The position numbers and the translations under genes were made by a program. Below, piece by piece: positions 22,738-31,861 of a stretch of DNA of 64,000 nucleotides. This stretch comes from Thermoleophilia bacterium UBA2241 (GTDB lineage: Bacteria > Actinomycetota > Thermoleophilia > UBA2241): assembly GCA_002347645.1 (NCBI GenBank), contig DDYF01000019.1:1-64000 (forward strand). Reading direction: 5' to 3'. The notes below the pieces were generated by a model. It was not told the DNA's origin. It saw only the letters and a program-made list of their open reading frames with translations, and made no database searches. The first letter of the stretch is position 1; the number at the start of each line of letters is the position of its first letter.

Positions 22738-23877
22738 GTGGACATCGAGACCTTTGCCGTCGAGCAGTGGATGAGCTCGCACGAGATGACGGCACGCTGG
22801 AACGTCGCCGAGACGTGCGTCGATTCGCTGACGTTCGACGAGCTGCTCGAGCTGGGAGGGGAGGGCGAGCGGGTGCTCGAGGAGCTCCGCGGACAGAAGC
22901 TGACCTACGGCTACATCTACGGGAGGCCGCGCCTGCGCGAGCTCGTCGCCGCGACGTACGCCCACGGCGACCCCGACCTCGTGCTCACGATGAATGGCGC
23001 GATCGGCGCCAACTTCCTCGCCTTGTACACCCTGGTGGAGCCTGGCGACACGGTGATCTGCGTGACGCCGACCTACCAGCAGCTCCACTCGGTGCCGGCA
23101 TCGTTCGGCGCCAGGGTGAAGCTCCTGCCTCTGCGCCCCGAGAACGGCTTTGTGCCGGACCCGGGGGAGCTCGAGAGCCTCGTCGACGAGCGCACGCGAC
23201 TGATCGTGCTGAACAACCCCAACAACCCGACCGGGGCACTCATCTCCGGTGACCTGCTGGAGCAGATCGTGGACGTGGCACGCCAGGCGGACGCCTGGCT
23301 CCTCGCCGACGAGGTGTACCGCGGACTCGAGCACGAGCCCGGCGGGACGACACCTTCGGTACTCGACCTCTACGACAAGGGCGTGAGCACGGGGAGCATG
23401 TCGAAGGTGTACTCGCTGGCCGGACTGCGACTGGGCTGGGTCTCGGGCCGGGCCGACTTCATCGCCGCGGCCGCTGCGCGCCGCGACCACACGACCATCA
23501 GCTGCGGGCTCCTCGACGAGCTGCTCGGTACGCTGGCGCTCGAGAACGCGGCGCGACTGCTCGAGCGCAACCTCGGCATCGTGCGCGCGAACGCGCGCCG
23601 CCTGGCGGCGTGGGTCGCCGGCGAGCCGCGCCTCGACTACGTGCCCCCGCGTGCCGGCACCACCGCGTTCGTGCACTACGACCACCCGATGGGCTCCGAG
23701 GAGCTCGCCCAGCGGATGTTCGACCGCGACGGCACGTTCGTCGTCCCCGGCGCCGCGTTCGGCATGGAGGGCTGGGTGCGCATTGGGTTCGCCTGCGCGC
23801 CCGAGGTGCTGGAGCGGGGTCTGGCAGGCGTGTCGGCCTGCCTACGCGAGGTCGAGGCGGCCGCCCCCCAGAGCTGA
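22738..23877 (+). CDS. PLP-dependent aminotransferase, class I/II
   Basis: A 379-residue fold-type I enzyme. Cofactor motifs: NNPNNPTG, LADEVYRGLEH (Asp holding the PLP nitrogen) and TGSMSKVYSLAGLRLGW, in which the SK lysine forms the Schiff base. The closest-looking relatives are aspartate/aromatic aminotransferase-like and capreomycidine-synthase-like proteins; the N terminus (VEQWMSSHEMTARWNVAET) fits that subgroup. GTG at 22738 has GGGAGGT 4-6 nt upstream. A TACACT -10 word lies at 22702-22707. It is convergent with another aminotransferase 20 bp away, and both probably serve amino-acid breakdown. The substrate is unknown. Confidence 0.85.
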   Translation: MDIETFAVEQWMSSHEMTARWNVAETCVDSLTFDELLELGGEGERVLEELRGQKLTYGYIYGRPRLRELVAATYAHGDPDLVLTMNGAIGANFLALYTLVEPGDTVICVTPTYQQLHSVPASFGARVKLLPLRPENGFVPDPGELESLVDERTRLIVLNNPNNPTGALISGDLLEQIVDVARQADAWLLADEVYRGLEHEPGGTTPSVLDLYDKGVSTGSMSKVYSLAGLRLGWVSGRADFIAAAAARRDHTTISCGLLDELLGTLALENAARLLERNLGIVRANARRLAAWVAGEPRLDYVPPRAGTTAFVHYDHPMGSEELAQRMFDRDGTFVVPGAAFGMEGWVRIGFACAPEVLERGLAGVSACLREVEAAAPQS

Positions 23878-23897
23878 GGGCGCGGCAGGGGCGGCGG

Positions 23898-25079
23898 TCA
23901 AGCGGACGCCCGCTGGGCGTCCCGGATCGCCGCCGCCAGGCGCCGCGCCCCTTCCGCCAGCGTCGCCTCGTCGTAGAGGCTGAAGGCGAGGCGCAGGTGC
24001 GTGTCGCCGCCGGAAGTCGAGAAGCGCCCTCCCGGGATGAACGACACGCGGCGGCGGTCCGCGTGCGTCACCAGTACCCTCGACGTCAGGCGGGCGGGCA
24101 GACCGAGCCAGATGAAGTAGCCGCCGCGTGGGACGACGAAGTCGCACCCCGGCGGCGCGTGTTCGCGCAGGGCGGTCACGAGGGCGTCGCGCCGCGAGCG
24201 GTAGGCCGCGCGCAGAGTCGCGATGTGGCTGTCGTACTCTCCGCTCGCCAGCAGTTCGCCGGCGACGGTCGCGGCGAACTGACTCGGGCAGCCGCCGCTC
24301 TCGATCATGCCGGCGGCGGCGAACCGCGCCCTTAGGTCGGCACGGCCCGTCAGCCATCCGACGCGCAGACCCGGCGCGAGCGACTTCGAGAACGTCCCCA
24401 GGCGCAGTACGGGGGCGTCGGGGTCGAGGCTCCAGAGCGCGGGCGGCGCCTCTCCGTCGTAGGCGAGCTCGCGGTAGACGTCGTCCTCGACGAGGATCAG
24501 GTCCTCCGCCGCGGCCAGCGCGACCAGCGCCGCCCGGCGGTCTTCGCGCAGGCAGACGCCGGTCGGGTTGTGGTACGTCGGAACGGTGTACAGGAGGCAC
24601 GGGCGTCGGCCCTGCGCACGCAAGGCGTGCACGGTCGCCGCGCACGCCTCGACGTCGAGCCCGCCCTCGTCGTGCGGCAGACCCGCGACCTCGACCGGGT
24701 GGTCGCCTATCGTGAGCAGCGCCAGGTTGTAGGTCGGCGACTCGACGAGGACCGAGTCGCCGGGCTCGGCGAAGACCGTGAGTGCCTGGTCGAGCGCCTG
24801 CGAGTTGCCGCCGGTGACCACGACGTCGTCCGCGCCAACGGCCACGCCCTCGTGAGCCGACATGCGCGCCGCGAGGGCGCCGCGCAGGATGGACGGTCCC
24901 TGGGCGCTGCCGTAGGCGATGGCGGCCGAACCACCCTCGGCGAGGGTCCGCGCAGCCGCGCGCCACACCGCGTCCACGGGGAGCAGGCGCGGGTCGGGCT
25001 CTCCATAGGCAAGTTCGACGAACCCAGGCCGGAGTTCGTTCTGCGTGGCGGCTGCAGCGGTCAAGTCGCGATCCCGCAC
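23898..25079 (-). CDS. PLP-dependent aminotransferase (2-aminoadipate/MocR-type)
   Basis: A 393-residue fold-type I aminotransferase of the LysN/MocR catalytic-domain type. Seen motifs: AYGSAQGPSILRGALAARM, VVTGGNSQALDQAL, PTYHNPTGVCL, LVEDDVYRELAY and TFSKSLAPGLRVGW with the PLP lysine. No GntR DNA-binding domain is attached, so this is an enzyme. GTG at 25079 overlaps the 3' end of the M20 gene by 19 bp on the same strand, indicating an operon. The pairing suggests a deacylated amino acid is released by the M20 enzyme and then transaminated. Confidence 0.87.
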   Translation of the reverse strand: MRDRDLTAAAATQNELRPGFVELAYGEPDPRLLPVDAVWRAAARTLAEGGSAAIAYGSAQGPSILRGALAARMSAHEGVAVGADDVVVTGGNSQALDQALTVFAEPGDSVLVESPTYNLALLTIGDHPVEVAGLPHDEGGLDVEACAATVHALRAQGRRPCLLYTVPTYHNPTGVCLREDRRAALVALAAAEDLILVEDDVYRELAYDGEAPPALWSLDPDAPVLRLGTFSKSLAPGLRVGWLTGRADLRARFAAAGMIESGGCPSQFAATVAGELLASGEYDSHIATLRAAYRSRRDALVTALREHAPPGCDFVVPRGGYFIWLGLPARLTSRVLVTHADRRRVSFIPGGRFSTSGGDTHLRLAFSLYDEATLAEGARRLAAAIRDAQRASA

Positions 25080-26377
25080 CAGCGCATCAGCAGGAGCGCC
25101 GTCGCCGCCACGTGGTCGGCCAGGTCGTCGGCGGAGACCCACTCGTCGACCGTGTGCGCGGTGCTGCCGAGACCGGGGCCGAAACAGACCGTCGGCGTGC
25201 CGCCGCGACGGGTGAACGTCGCGCCGTCGTGCCACGAGTCGAAGCCGGTGATGCTGCCGGCGCGGCCGACGGCCGCGCCGGCAGCCACCCCTTCGGCTAC
25301 GACCGGGTGGTCGTCGGGCACCTCCGCCGGCACGACGTCGCAATCCCAGAACCATTTCAGGGGATGTTCCGCGAACCAGGGGTCGACTGCCACCGCGCGT
25401 TCGATCCAGTCCTTGACCTCGGCCTCGACCCTCCTGCCCGTGCCGTCCTCGTCGAGGTGCGTCGGCAGGTACATGGCTTCGCAGGTCAAGGTGCAGCTCG
25501 CGGGGTAGGTGATCTCCCACTCGCCGCCATGGACGACGGTCGGCACGATGGTGCCGGGGCTGACGTACGGGTGCCGATGGTCGGGTCGCCCGCGCCATTC
25601 GTCGTTGAGGCGCGCGATCGCGTCGAGGACGAGACGGAGCTTGTCGATGGCGTTGACGGCGCCGCCGGCGCGCCAGTGCGGTTGGACCATCTCGGCGTGG
25701 CCGGGGCGGCCGGAGATCGTGATGACCGGGGTGAGCGAGCCGCGGCAGGCGACCCAGACGTCGAAGTCGGTCGGCTCGGCGCAGATGCCGGCGTCTGCCT
25801 TGACGCCGTGGTCGACCGCGGCGAACCCCCCGGCCCCGGACGACTCCTCGTCGGTGACGCTGCACCACAGGACGTCGCCGGCCAAGCGGATGTCGCAGCG
25901 GCGCAGCGTCTCGAGGGCGACGAGCATGGAGGCGAGGCCGCCCTTCATGTCGGCGGCGCCGCGGCCGTGGAGGCGGCCGTCGCGCTCGGTCAGACGGAAG
26001 GGGTCGCTGGTCCAGAGCTCCCTGGGCTCGGCTGACACGGCGTCGATGTGCCCGTTGAGCAGAAGGCTGCGACCGCCTCCCGCGCCGCGCAGGCGCGCGG
26101 CGAGCTGCGGGCGCCCCTCGAACGTCAGGTCATCGGGTAGGTGCCGGCTCCCGCTGCCGGTCGAGGGTGGCTCCCAGAGGTCGGTCTCGGCGCCGAGCGC
26201 CTCCAGGCGTCGCACGAGGATGCGCTGCAGCTCTTCCTCGTCGCGCGGCGGCTCGCCGGCGGCGCGCGCCGTCGTGTCGCACGCCACGAGCTCGGCGAGC
26301 AGGCCGACGACGTCGGCGCGCACCCCGCGCGCGTACTGCACAACGTGTTCCTCGAGCGCCGACCGCAGCTCTGTCAT
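25061..26377 (-). CDS. M20 family deacylase (ArgE/DapE-like)
   Basis: A 438-residue zinc amidohydrolase. Metal-site motifs occur in order: LLLNGHIDAV (His and Asp ligands), GRGAADMKGG (bridging Asp), TDEESSG (catalytic Glu pair), AEPTD, and a late His in GSTAHTVDEW. The family includes acetylornithine deacetylase, succinyl-DAP desuccinylase and peptidases. ATG at 26377 has GGGGAGGGA 3-4 nt upstream and opens with a typical N-terminal helix. The downstream aminotransferase overlaps it. Arginine or lysine biosynthesis genes are not near, so a catabolic deacylase is favoured; the acyl group is not identifiable. Confidence 0.87.
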   Translation of the reverse strand: MTELRSALEEHVVQYARGVRADVVGLLAELVACDTTARAAGEPPRDEEELQRILVRRLEALGAETDLWEPPSTGSGSRHLPDDLTFEGRPQLAARLRGAGGGRSLLLNGHIDAVSAEPRELWTSDPFRLTERDGRLHGRGAADMKGGLASMLVALETLRRCDIRLAGDVLWCSVTDEESSGAGGFAAVDHGVKADAGICAEPTDFDVWVACRGSLTPVITISGRPGHAEMVQPHWRAGGAVNAIDKLRLVLDAIARLNDEWRGRPDHRHPYVSPGTIVPTVVHGGEWEITYPASCTLTCEAMYLPTHLDEDGTGRRVEAEVKDWIERAVAVDPWFAEHPLKWFWDCDVVPAEVPDDHPVVAEGVAAGAAVGRAGSITGFDSWHDGATFTRRGGTPTVCFGPGLGSTAHTVDEWVSADDLADHVAATALLLMRWCGIAT

Positions 26378-26551
26378 GGTCCCTCCCCGGGCATCGCGGC
26401 GCCCGTCCGCCCCGGCGTCGCTCACGCTGGTCTAAGGCTATCGACTGGCGGGCCGGCGCGATAGGGTGACGCTTGGGCGATCGAGGGCAGGCGCGCCATG
26501 CACCGGGCCGGACGCCCGGTGCCGCCTGCGTGATGCCGAGGGGGGGTCGAC

Positions 26552-27955
26552 ATGCTCCAGGAGTTGGTCCGGCTGGTGCGCGAGCGCGAGGTGTCGGCGC
26601 GCGAGCTGGTCGAACGGTCTCTGCGCGCGATCGAGTGGCACGACGGCGAGCTGAACGCGGTCGTGCGCCTGCGCACCGAGGAGGCGCTCGCCGAGGCGGA
26701 CCTGGTCGACGCCCGCGTGGCCCGCGACGAACGCCTCGGCCCGCTGGCGGGCCTTCCCCTGTTGGCTAAGGAGGTGCACGACGTTGCCGGGCTGCCGTCC
26801 ACGCAGGGCTCGCTGGTGTACGCCGACGCGCTGCCGGCGGCGCGCGACTGCCTGCACATCGCCCGGCTGCGGGGCGCAGGGGCGATCGTCGTCGGCAAGA
26901 CCAACATCCCCGAGTTCTGCTTCGAGGGCTTCTCGGCCAACCTCGTCTACGGCGTGACGCACAACCCCTGGGCACCGGCCTGGTCGCCCGGCGGCTCCAG
27001 CGGCGGCTCCGCCGCCGCTCTGGCCGCCGGCTTCGCGCCTATCGCGACGGCCAGCGACGGAGGCGGCTCCATCCGCATCCCGGCCGCCTTTTGCGGCCTC
27101 GCCGGCTTCAAGCCGACTCACGGCCTCGTGGCGCGCGAGGGCGTGCCGTCGTGGATGGACTTCACCACCGACGGTCCGCTGGCGACGACGGTCGCCGACC
27201 TGCGCGCGCTGCTCGCCGTCGAGGCGGGACCGGCGGCGGGCGATCCCGCCGCCCTGCCCGCCGGCGTCGTCGACGTCACGGCCGCCGGTCGGAGCCCGCG
27301 GCGCGTCTTCGCGGTGTCGCGCTTCGCCGACTGGGGTCCTCTGCCCGACGCCGTCGCCGGCCTGTTCGCCGAGGCGCTGCGCGCGCTGGAATCGAACCTC
27401 GGCGTCGCCGTCGAGCTGTTGCAGCCTGCGGAGGTCCTCAGTACCGGCAACATCGATGCCGACTGGACCGTCACGGCCGCCGCCGAACAGGCCCACGAGA
27501 TTGGGCGCGAGTGGATCGAGGCCAACGCCGAGCGGCTGCATCCCGCCTTCCGCGGAGCGATGCGCTTCGGGCTCCACGTCACGTTCGAGGAGTACATGGC
27601 CGCGCGCCGCCGGCGGTTCGCCTACGTGCGCGAGCTCGACGAACTGCTCGGTGACGATGGGGTGATCGTCACGCCGACCATGGCGGTCGACGGCTACCCG
27701 GCCGACGGGCTGCTCTCGGGAGAGGACCTGCCCGGGACGCCGTTCTCGGCTTACAACACCCAGGCGCAGAACGTCACCGGTCACCCCGCGCTGAGCGTGC
27801 CGGCGGGTGTCTGCCCCAATGGGGTCCCCTTCGGCCTGCAGATCACCGGCCCGCGCTGCGCCGACGGGCTCGTGCTCGACCTTGGGCAGGCCTGGGAGGA
27901 GGCGCGGCCGTGGCCGCGCGTCGTTCCAGGCTACGAGGCGTTCTGGCCCGAGTGA
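26552..27955 (+). CDS. Amidase signature family hydrolase
   Basis: A 467-residue amidase with the complete Ser-cisSer-Lys triad region: LPLLAKEVHDVAG (catalytic Lys), WSPGGSSGGSAAALAAG and SDGGGSIRIPAAFCG (nucleophilic Ser after the GGGS). A C-terminal substrate region (QNVTGHPALSVPAG) is also typical. Such enzymes cleave carboxamides, including aryl amides and peptide amides, in the cytoplasm. ATG at 26552 follows GAGGGGG. It is divergent from the M20-aminotransferase operon and convergent with the M24 gene, completing a cluster of C-N bond hydrolases. It lacks GatB/GatC neighbours, so it is not tRNA amidotransferase GatA. Confidence 0.88.
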   Translation: MLQELVRLVREREVSARELVERSLRAIEWHDGELNAVVRLRTEEALAEADLVDARVARDERLGPLAGLPLLAKEVHDVAGLPSTQGSLVYADALPAARDCLHIARLRGAGAIVVGKTNIPEFCFEGFSANLVYGVTHNPWAPAWSPGGSSGGSAAALAAGFAPIATASDGGGSIRIPAAFCGLAGFKPTHGLVAREGVPSWMDFTTDGPLATTVADLRALLAVEAGPAAGDPAALPAGVVDVTAAGRSPRRVFAVSRFADWGPLPDAVAGLFAEALRALESNLGVAVELLQPAEVLSTGNIDADWTVTAAAEQAHEIGREWIEANAERLHPAFRGAMRFGLHVTFEEYMAARRRRFAYVRELDELLGDDGVIVTPTMAVDGYPADGLLSGEDLPGTPFSAYNTQAQNVTGHPALSVPAGVCPNGVPFGLQITGPRCADGLVLDLGQAWEEARPWPRVVPGYEAFWPE

Positions 27956-27968
27956 AGGGCGGTGGGCA

Positions 27969-27989
27969 GCCGCGACCCCGGGTCGCGGC
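27969..27989. terminator. Bidirectional hairpin between convergent genes
   Basis: GCCGCGACC (27969-27977), a 3-nt loop and GGTCGCGGC (27981-27989), followed by a C/T-rich run. It is placed between the stop codons of the amidase and M24 genes. Confidence 0.6.
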
Positions 27990-28026
27990 CCCTTCCCCCC
28001 GGTCGAGCCGCGGGCGTCCCGAAGGA

Positions 28027-29217
28027 TCAGACGACGGTCAGCGTTCCCGGGAAGCGCGCCGGCACCTCGACGCCGCTCTCCGTGGCGACCATCGTGTCGA
28101 TGACACCGACCCCGCCGCCGTCCGGCAGATCCCAAAGCTGGACCTCCCAGTTGGCGACGAAGCCTGGGTCGAAGACACCGGCCTCGAAACCCTCCTCGTC
28201 GTTCAGGTACACGTGGCCGACCCAGTCGGGCGGCACCGAGATGCCGAGGACGTAGCCGCCCACCCACCAGACGAGGTCGCGCAGGCCGGCGGCGTCGACG
28301 GCCTCGTCCATGAGGCGCTGCAGTTTAATCGTCGGGTCGCCGGGGCGGATCTGCGCGCAGGTCTCATCGCGCGCGGCGACGAGCTTCGTCAGGGCGTCTG
28401 CCCAGAAGGCGTTCTCCCCAAGCGAGAAGGCGCGCGCCGTGTTGCCGTGGTACTGGTGCCGGGTCGCCGACATGTCGATCATGAGGAGGTCGCCCTGTTC
28501 GATCGCGCGGTCGCCCGCCGGGGCGTGGAAGGCGGCCGTCTGCGGCCCGGTCCGCACCATGGTGCGGATACCGGGCTCGTCGCCGCCGCGACGCTTGCAC
28601 TCGTAGGCGAGCAGGGCGTCGATCTCGTGCTCGGTCATGCCCGGCTGCAGCGCGTCGCGCAGCGCCTCATAGGCGGCGTCGGCGATCGCCAAGGCCTCAC
28701 GCGTGTAGGCGACCTCCTGCGGCGACTTGACGAGACGCACGTGGTCGACGACCCACGAGCCGTCGACGACCTCGGCCGCGCCCGCCCCGGACAGGCGCCG
28801 GGCGAGCTCGGCGAAGGCCGGCCCGCCCGGCGCCCAGCTCCAGTATTCGAGGCCTACCCGGCCGAGGAGGCCACGGGCCTTGAGTGTGTCGGCGACGACC
28901 TGCGCGCCCTCGGGAAAGTAGAACCCGTGCTCGCCGTACGTGACCGCGTCGGTGATCGTCGGCGGCCAGCCCGGCTCATGGTCGTAGGTGTCGAAGTAGA
29001 TGGGGGGTGCGTCGCCGGCGGGGACGGCGAGACCGGTCACGTTGCGCGGGTCGAACCACACGGCACGGTGGCCGAGCAAGTAGTTCAGGTTGGAGGGCGA
29101 CGTCACGTAGAGGACGTCGATACCGCGCCGTGCCATCTCGGCGCGCGTCGTGGCCAGCCGTGTCGCGTACTCCCCCGCCTCGAACGGAAGGTCCCAGCCG
29201 CCTGAGCAACACGCCAT
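28027..29217 (-). CDS. M24 family hydrolase, creatinase/ectoine hydrolase-like
   Basis: A 396-residue 'pita-bread' protein with an N-terminal creatinase domain (1-150) and a C-terminal M24 domain. The canonical metal ligands are changed: after LLMIDMSA the second Asp is Asn (HGNTARAF), and the usual GHGIG histidine region reads GGYVLGISVPPDWVG. The GY-x-x-GIS-x-PPDW pattern is what I know from the ectoine hydrolase (DoeA) and creatinase-like branch, which act on small amides and can be metal-independent. ATG at 29217 follows GGGGATGAG. With two aminotransferases, an M20 deacylase and an amidase nearby, a role in degrading a cyclic or acylated amino-acid derivative is plausible. Confidence 0.8.
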   Translation of the reverse strand: MACCSGGWDLPFEAGEYATRLATTRAEMARRGIDVLYVTSPSNLNYLLGHRAVWFDPRNVTGLAVPAGDAPPIYFDTYDHEPGWPPTITDAVTYGEHGFYFPEGAQVVADTLKARGLLGRVGLEYWSWAPGGPAFAELARRLSGAGAAEVVDGSWVVDHVRLVKSPQEVAYTREALAIADAAYEALRDALQPGMTEHEIDALLAYECKRRGGDEPGIRTMVRTGPQTAAFHAPAGDRAIEQGDLLMIDMSATRHQYHGNTARAFSLGENAFWADALTKLVAARDETCAQIRPGDPTIKLQRLMDEAVDAAGLRDLVWWVGGYVLGISVPPDWVGHVYLNDEEGFEAGVFDPGFVANWEVQLWDLPDGGGVGVIDTMVATESGVEVPARFPGTLTVV

Positions 29218-29342
29218 CTCATCCCCTCTGTGGACGGGCCGGCCCGGATCGGGCCCGGCGTTCGCGCGAAAGCGTACCAGAGGCGTGCCGCGACCCGTGT
29301 GGCCAAAGCCCGGGCCGTCTCGTAGACTCCGGCAGGGGCGCC

Positions 29343-30770
29343 ATGCTGTTTCCGACCGTCACATTCGCCGTGTTCTTCCTCGTCGTCTACGTGGCGAACT
29401 GGCTCACCATGCCGCGCCCCCGGGCATGGCGCTGGATGATGCTTGCGGCGAGCGCCGTCTTCTACGGCTCCTGGGACTGGCGCTTCGTCGCGCTGCTCGC
29501 CGCGGCCGCTGCTGCCAACCAGTTCTTCGCCCTCCGGCTGGCGGCGACGCGGCGCCCCGCGTCCGCTCGGGGCTGGCTGGCCGCGGCCGTCGCCGCCAAC
29601 CTCGGCGTGCTCGGCGTCTTCAAGTACTACGACTTCTTCGTCGCCTCGCTCGACAGGTTCCTCGGCGCCTTCGGTCTCGGCACGTCACTGCCTCTGCTCG
29701 ACCTGGCGGTCCCCGTCGGCCTGTCGTTCCTCGTCTTCCGCATGCTGACGTACGTGATCGACGTCCACCGCGGAGGGCTGGCGCCGTCACCGATGCTGGA
29801 CTTCGCCGTTTACGTCGCGTTCTTCCCGTACCTGCTGGCCGGGCCCATCGCACGGGCCGCCGACTTCCTGCCGCAGCTGCGCACGCCGCGCGATCCGCGC
29901 AGCGTGGACGCGGCGCGCGCCTTCCGCCTCGTCGTCGTCGGCCTCGTCAAGAAGGTCCTGATCGCCGACTACCTTGCCACTCACCTGGTGAACGACGTGT
30001 TCGCGGCGCCGGAGCAGTACTCGAGCTGGGAGACCCTGGTCGGCATCTACGCCTACGCCGCGCAGATCTACTGCGACTTCAGCGGGTACACCGACATCGC
30101 GCTCGGGGTGGCGCTTCTCCTCGGCTTCGTCCTGCCCGAGAACTTCGACGCCCCGTACACTGCGCGCTCGGTGCGGGAGTTCTGGCGCCGCTGGCACATG
30201 ACGCTGTCGAGCTGGCTGCGCGACTACCTCTACATCCCGCTCGGCGGGAACCGCGGCAGGCCCGCGCGCACGGCGCGCAACCTCATGCTCACGATGCTGC
30301 TCGCGGGCCTCTGGCACGGCGCTGGCTGGACGTACGTCCTGTGGGGCGGGCTGCACGGCGGCGCCATGGTCGTCGAGCACCGGCGCGCCGACCGGCGCCG
30401 GAGCCGCGGACTGCCGGAACCGGGCTCAACGATCGGGACGCGGGTCTGGCAGCGGCTCCTGACGTTCCACTTCGTGGCGCTCGCGTGGGTCGTGTTCCGC
30501 GCCGACAGCGTCGCGTCCGCCGGCGCGGTGCTGGGGCGCCTGGTGACCGGCCTGGGCAGCATGGGCGATGCGGTCACGCCCGCGCTCGCCGCGCTCACGG
30601 CGCTCGGGATCGGCCTTCAGTACGTGCCGCGCGCTGCGGCCATCCGGCTGGAGGCGGGGTTGTCGCGTGCCGGGTGGGTCGTGCAGGGCCTCTGCCTGGC
30701 GGCGGCGCTCTTCCTCATCGACTACCTTGGGCCGCAGGGTGTGGCCGAGTTCATCTACTTCGGCTTCTGA
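29343..30770 (+). CDS. MBOAT family O-acyltransferase (AlgI-like)
   Basis: A 475-residue multi-pass membrane protein (about 10 or more helices) with the AlgI/DltB signature. It has FRMLTYVIDVHRG, FPYLLAGPIARAADFLPQL, REFWRRWHMTLSSWLRDYLYIPLGGNR and the catalytic His in LLAGLWHGAGWTYVLWGGLHG (about residue 325). Such proteins pass acyl groups, usually acetyl, across the membrane to extracellular polysaccharides. ATG at 29343 follows GCAGGGGCG; a TAGACT -10 word ends 14 nt upstream, so the leader is very short. The next gene, an SGNH protein, starts 1 bp after its stop, the usual partner arrangement. Confidence 0.92.
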   Translation: MLFPTVTFAVFFLVVYVANWLTMPRPRAWRWMMLAASAVFYGSWDWRFVALLAAAAAANQFFALRLAATRRPASARGWLAAAVAANLGVLGVFKYYDFFVASLDRFLGAFGLGTSLPLLDLAVPVGLSFLVFRMLTYVIDVHRGGLAPSPMLDFAVYVAFFPYLLAGPIARAADFLPQLRTPRDPRSVDAARAFRLVVVGLVKKVLIADYLATHLVNDVFAAPEQYSSWETLVGIYAYAAQIYCDFSGYTDIALGVALLLGFVLPENFDAPYTARSVREFWRRWHMTLSSWLRDYLYIPLGGNRGRPARTARNLMLTMLLAGLWHGAGWTYVLWGGLHGGAMVVEHRRADRRRSRGLPEPGSTIGTRVWQRLLTFHFVALAWVVFRADSVASAGAVLGRLVTGLGSMGDAVTPALAALTALGIGLQYVPRAAAIRLEAGLSRAGWVVQGLCLAAALFLIDYLGPQGVAEFIYFGF

Positions 30771-30771
30771 G

Positions 30772-31830
30772 ATGATGCACGACGACTGGTGGGACGAAGG
30801 CGCGGGGGCCGTGGGGTCGGGACCGGACCGCGGCGCCCCTGCGGACGCCGCCGCACGGGGGCCGGTGCCGGCCCCCGTGCGGCGGCGGACCCGGCGCGCC
30901 ACCGCCGGCGCCGCGCTCGCGGCCATGCTGCTCGGCTTCTTCCTGGCCGGGCTGCTCGACGCCGCCACCCTGCGGCGGGACATCGAGACGATGCCGCTCG
31001 GCGCCCGGCGGACGACACTGCTCGTGCTGATCGCGCCGATGACGGCGCTGAGCGGTGCCGTCGCGCTCGACGAGCCGGCACAGGCCTTGGACGGTCTTCT
31101 GGGACGCGCCGGCGGCGGGCATCACGAGCGCGGCGAGCTGACCGCCGGCGAGGCGCGTCCGGCGTGGCCGCGCGAGGTGACCACGGCGAAGCCTCTTCGG
31201 CTGTACATCGGAGGCGACTCGATGGCGGGCCAGTTCGGCCGCCCGTTCGCCGCTCTTGCCGAGGCGACGAGCCCGATCAAGGCGCGAGTCGACTACCACG
31301 TGAACAGCGGGCTCAGCCGGCCCGACTACTTCGACTGGCCGCAGCGCCTTGTCGACCAGGTGGTGGAGAGCCGCGCCGAGGCAGTCGTCCTTCTCGTCGG
31401 CGGGAACGACGCGCAAGACGTCAAGTGGCAGGGGAAGGTCCTGGACGTCGACTCGCGTGCGTGGCTGGACCTGTACCGGTCACGCGTGGACGAGGTGATG
31501 ACCCTCGCGACGGCCGGCGGCCGGCGCGTCTACTGGGTCGGACAGCCCATCATGAAGGACCGGACGTACGCCCGGCGCATGGCGGCGCTCAACCGGGTCT
31601 ACGAGGAGGCGGCCGCGACACACAACGGCGTGACCTACGTCGACTCCTGGGAGCTGTTCGCAGACGGGGACGGCGGCTACGCGGCGTACTTGCGCGACGG
31701 CGAGGGCGAACTCGTGCGCATGCGCCAGATCGACGGCATCCACCTGACGAGGGCCGGCGCGGACCTGCTCTCAGCCCATGTCCTGGACGTGGTCCGCGCG
31801 GACTGGGGCATCGGCGGGGAGGCGCAGTGA
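30772..31830 (+). CDS. DUF459/SGNH-family acyl-transfer partner
   Basis: A 352-residue protein: a ~40-residue Arg/Pro-rich cytoplasmic start, one transmembrane helix (about 46-64, AALAAMLLGFFLAGLLDAA), a linker and an extracytoplasmic SGNH domain. Catalytic blocks: YIGGDSMAGQFG (Ser), LLVGGNDAQ (Asn) and DGIHLT (Asp-His). DUF459-type SGNH proteins pair with MBOAT acyltransferases to place acetyl on surface polysaccharide. It starts 1 bp after the MBOAT stop; ATGs at 30772 and 30775 are both possible. Its early coding region contains a perfect 20-bp inverted repeat. Confidence 0.85.
   Translation: MMHDDWWDEGAGAVGSGPDRGAPADAAARGPVPAPVRRRTRRATAGAALAAMLLGFFLAGLLDAATLRRDIETMPLGARRTTLLVLIAPMTALSGAVALDEPAQALDGLLGRAGGGHHERGELTAGEARPAWPREVTTAKPLRLYIGGDSMAGQFGRPFAALAEATSPIKARVDYHVNSGLSRPDYFDWPQRLVDQVVESRAEAVVLLVGGNDAQDVKWQGKVLDVDSRAWLDLYRSRVDEVMTLATAGGRRVYWVGQPIMKDRTYARRMAALNRVYEEAAATHNGVTYVDSWELFADGDGGYAAYLRDGEGELVRMRQIDGIHLTRAGADLLSAHVLDVVRADWGIGGEAQ
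30846..30887. repeat. 20-bp perfect inverted repeat inside the SGNH gene
   Basis: Arms 30846-30865 and 30868-30887 are exact complements around a TG centre. They start CGCCGCCGCACGG and end CCGTGCGGCGGCG. The repeat falls in codons about 25-38, in the low-complexity cytoplasmic tail. In mRNA it would form a stem of about 18 bp just after the MBOAT/SGNH junction. Confidence 0.85.
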
Positions 31831-31861
31831 CGACGTCGTCGGTCGCGAAGGAGGGGAGACG

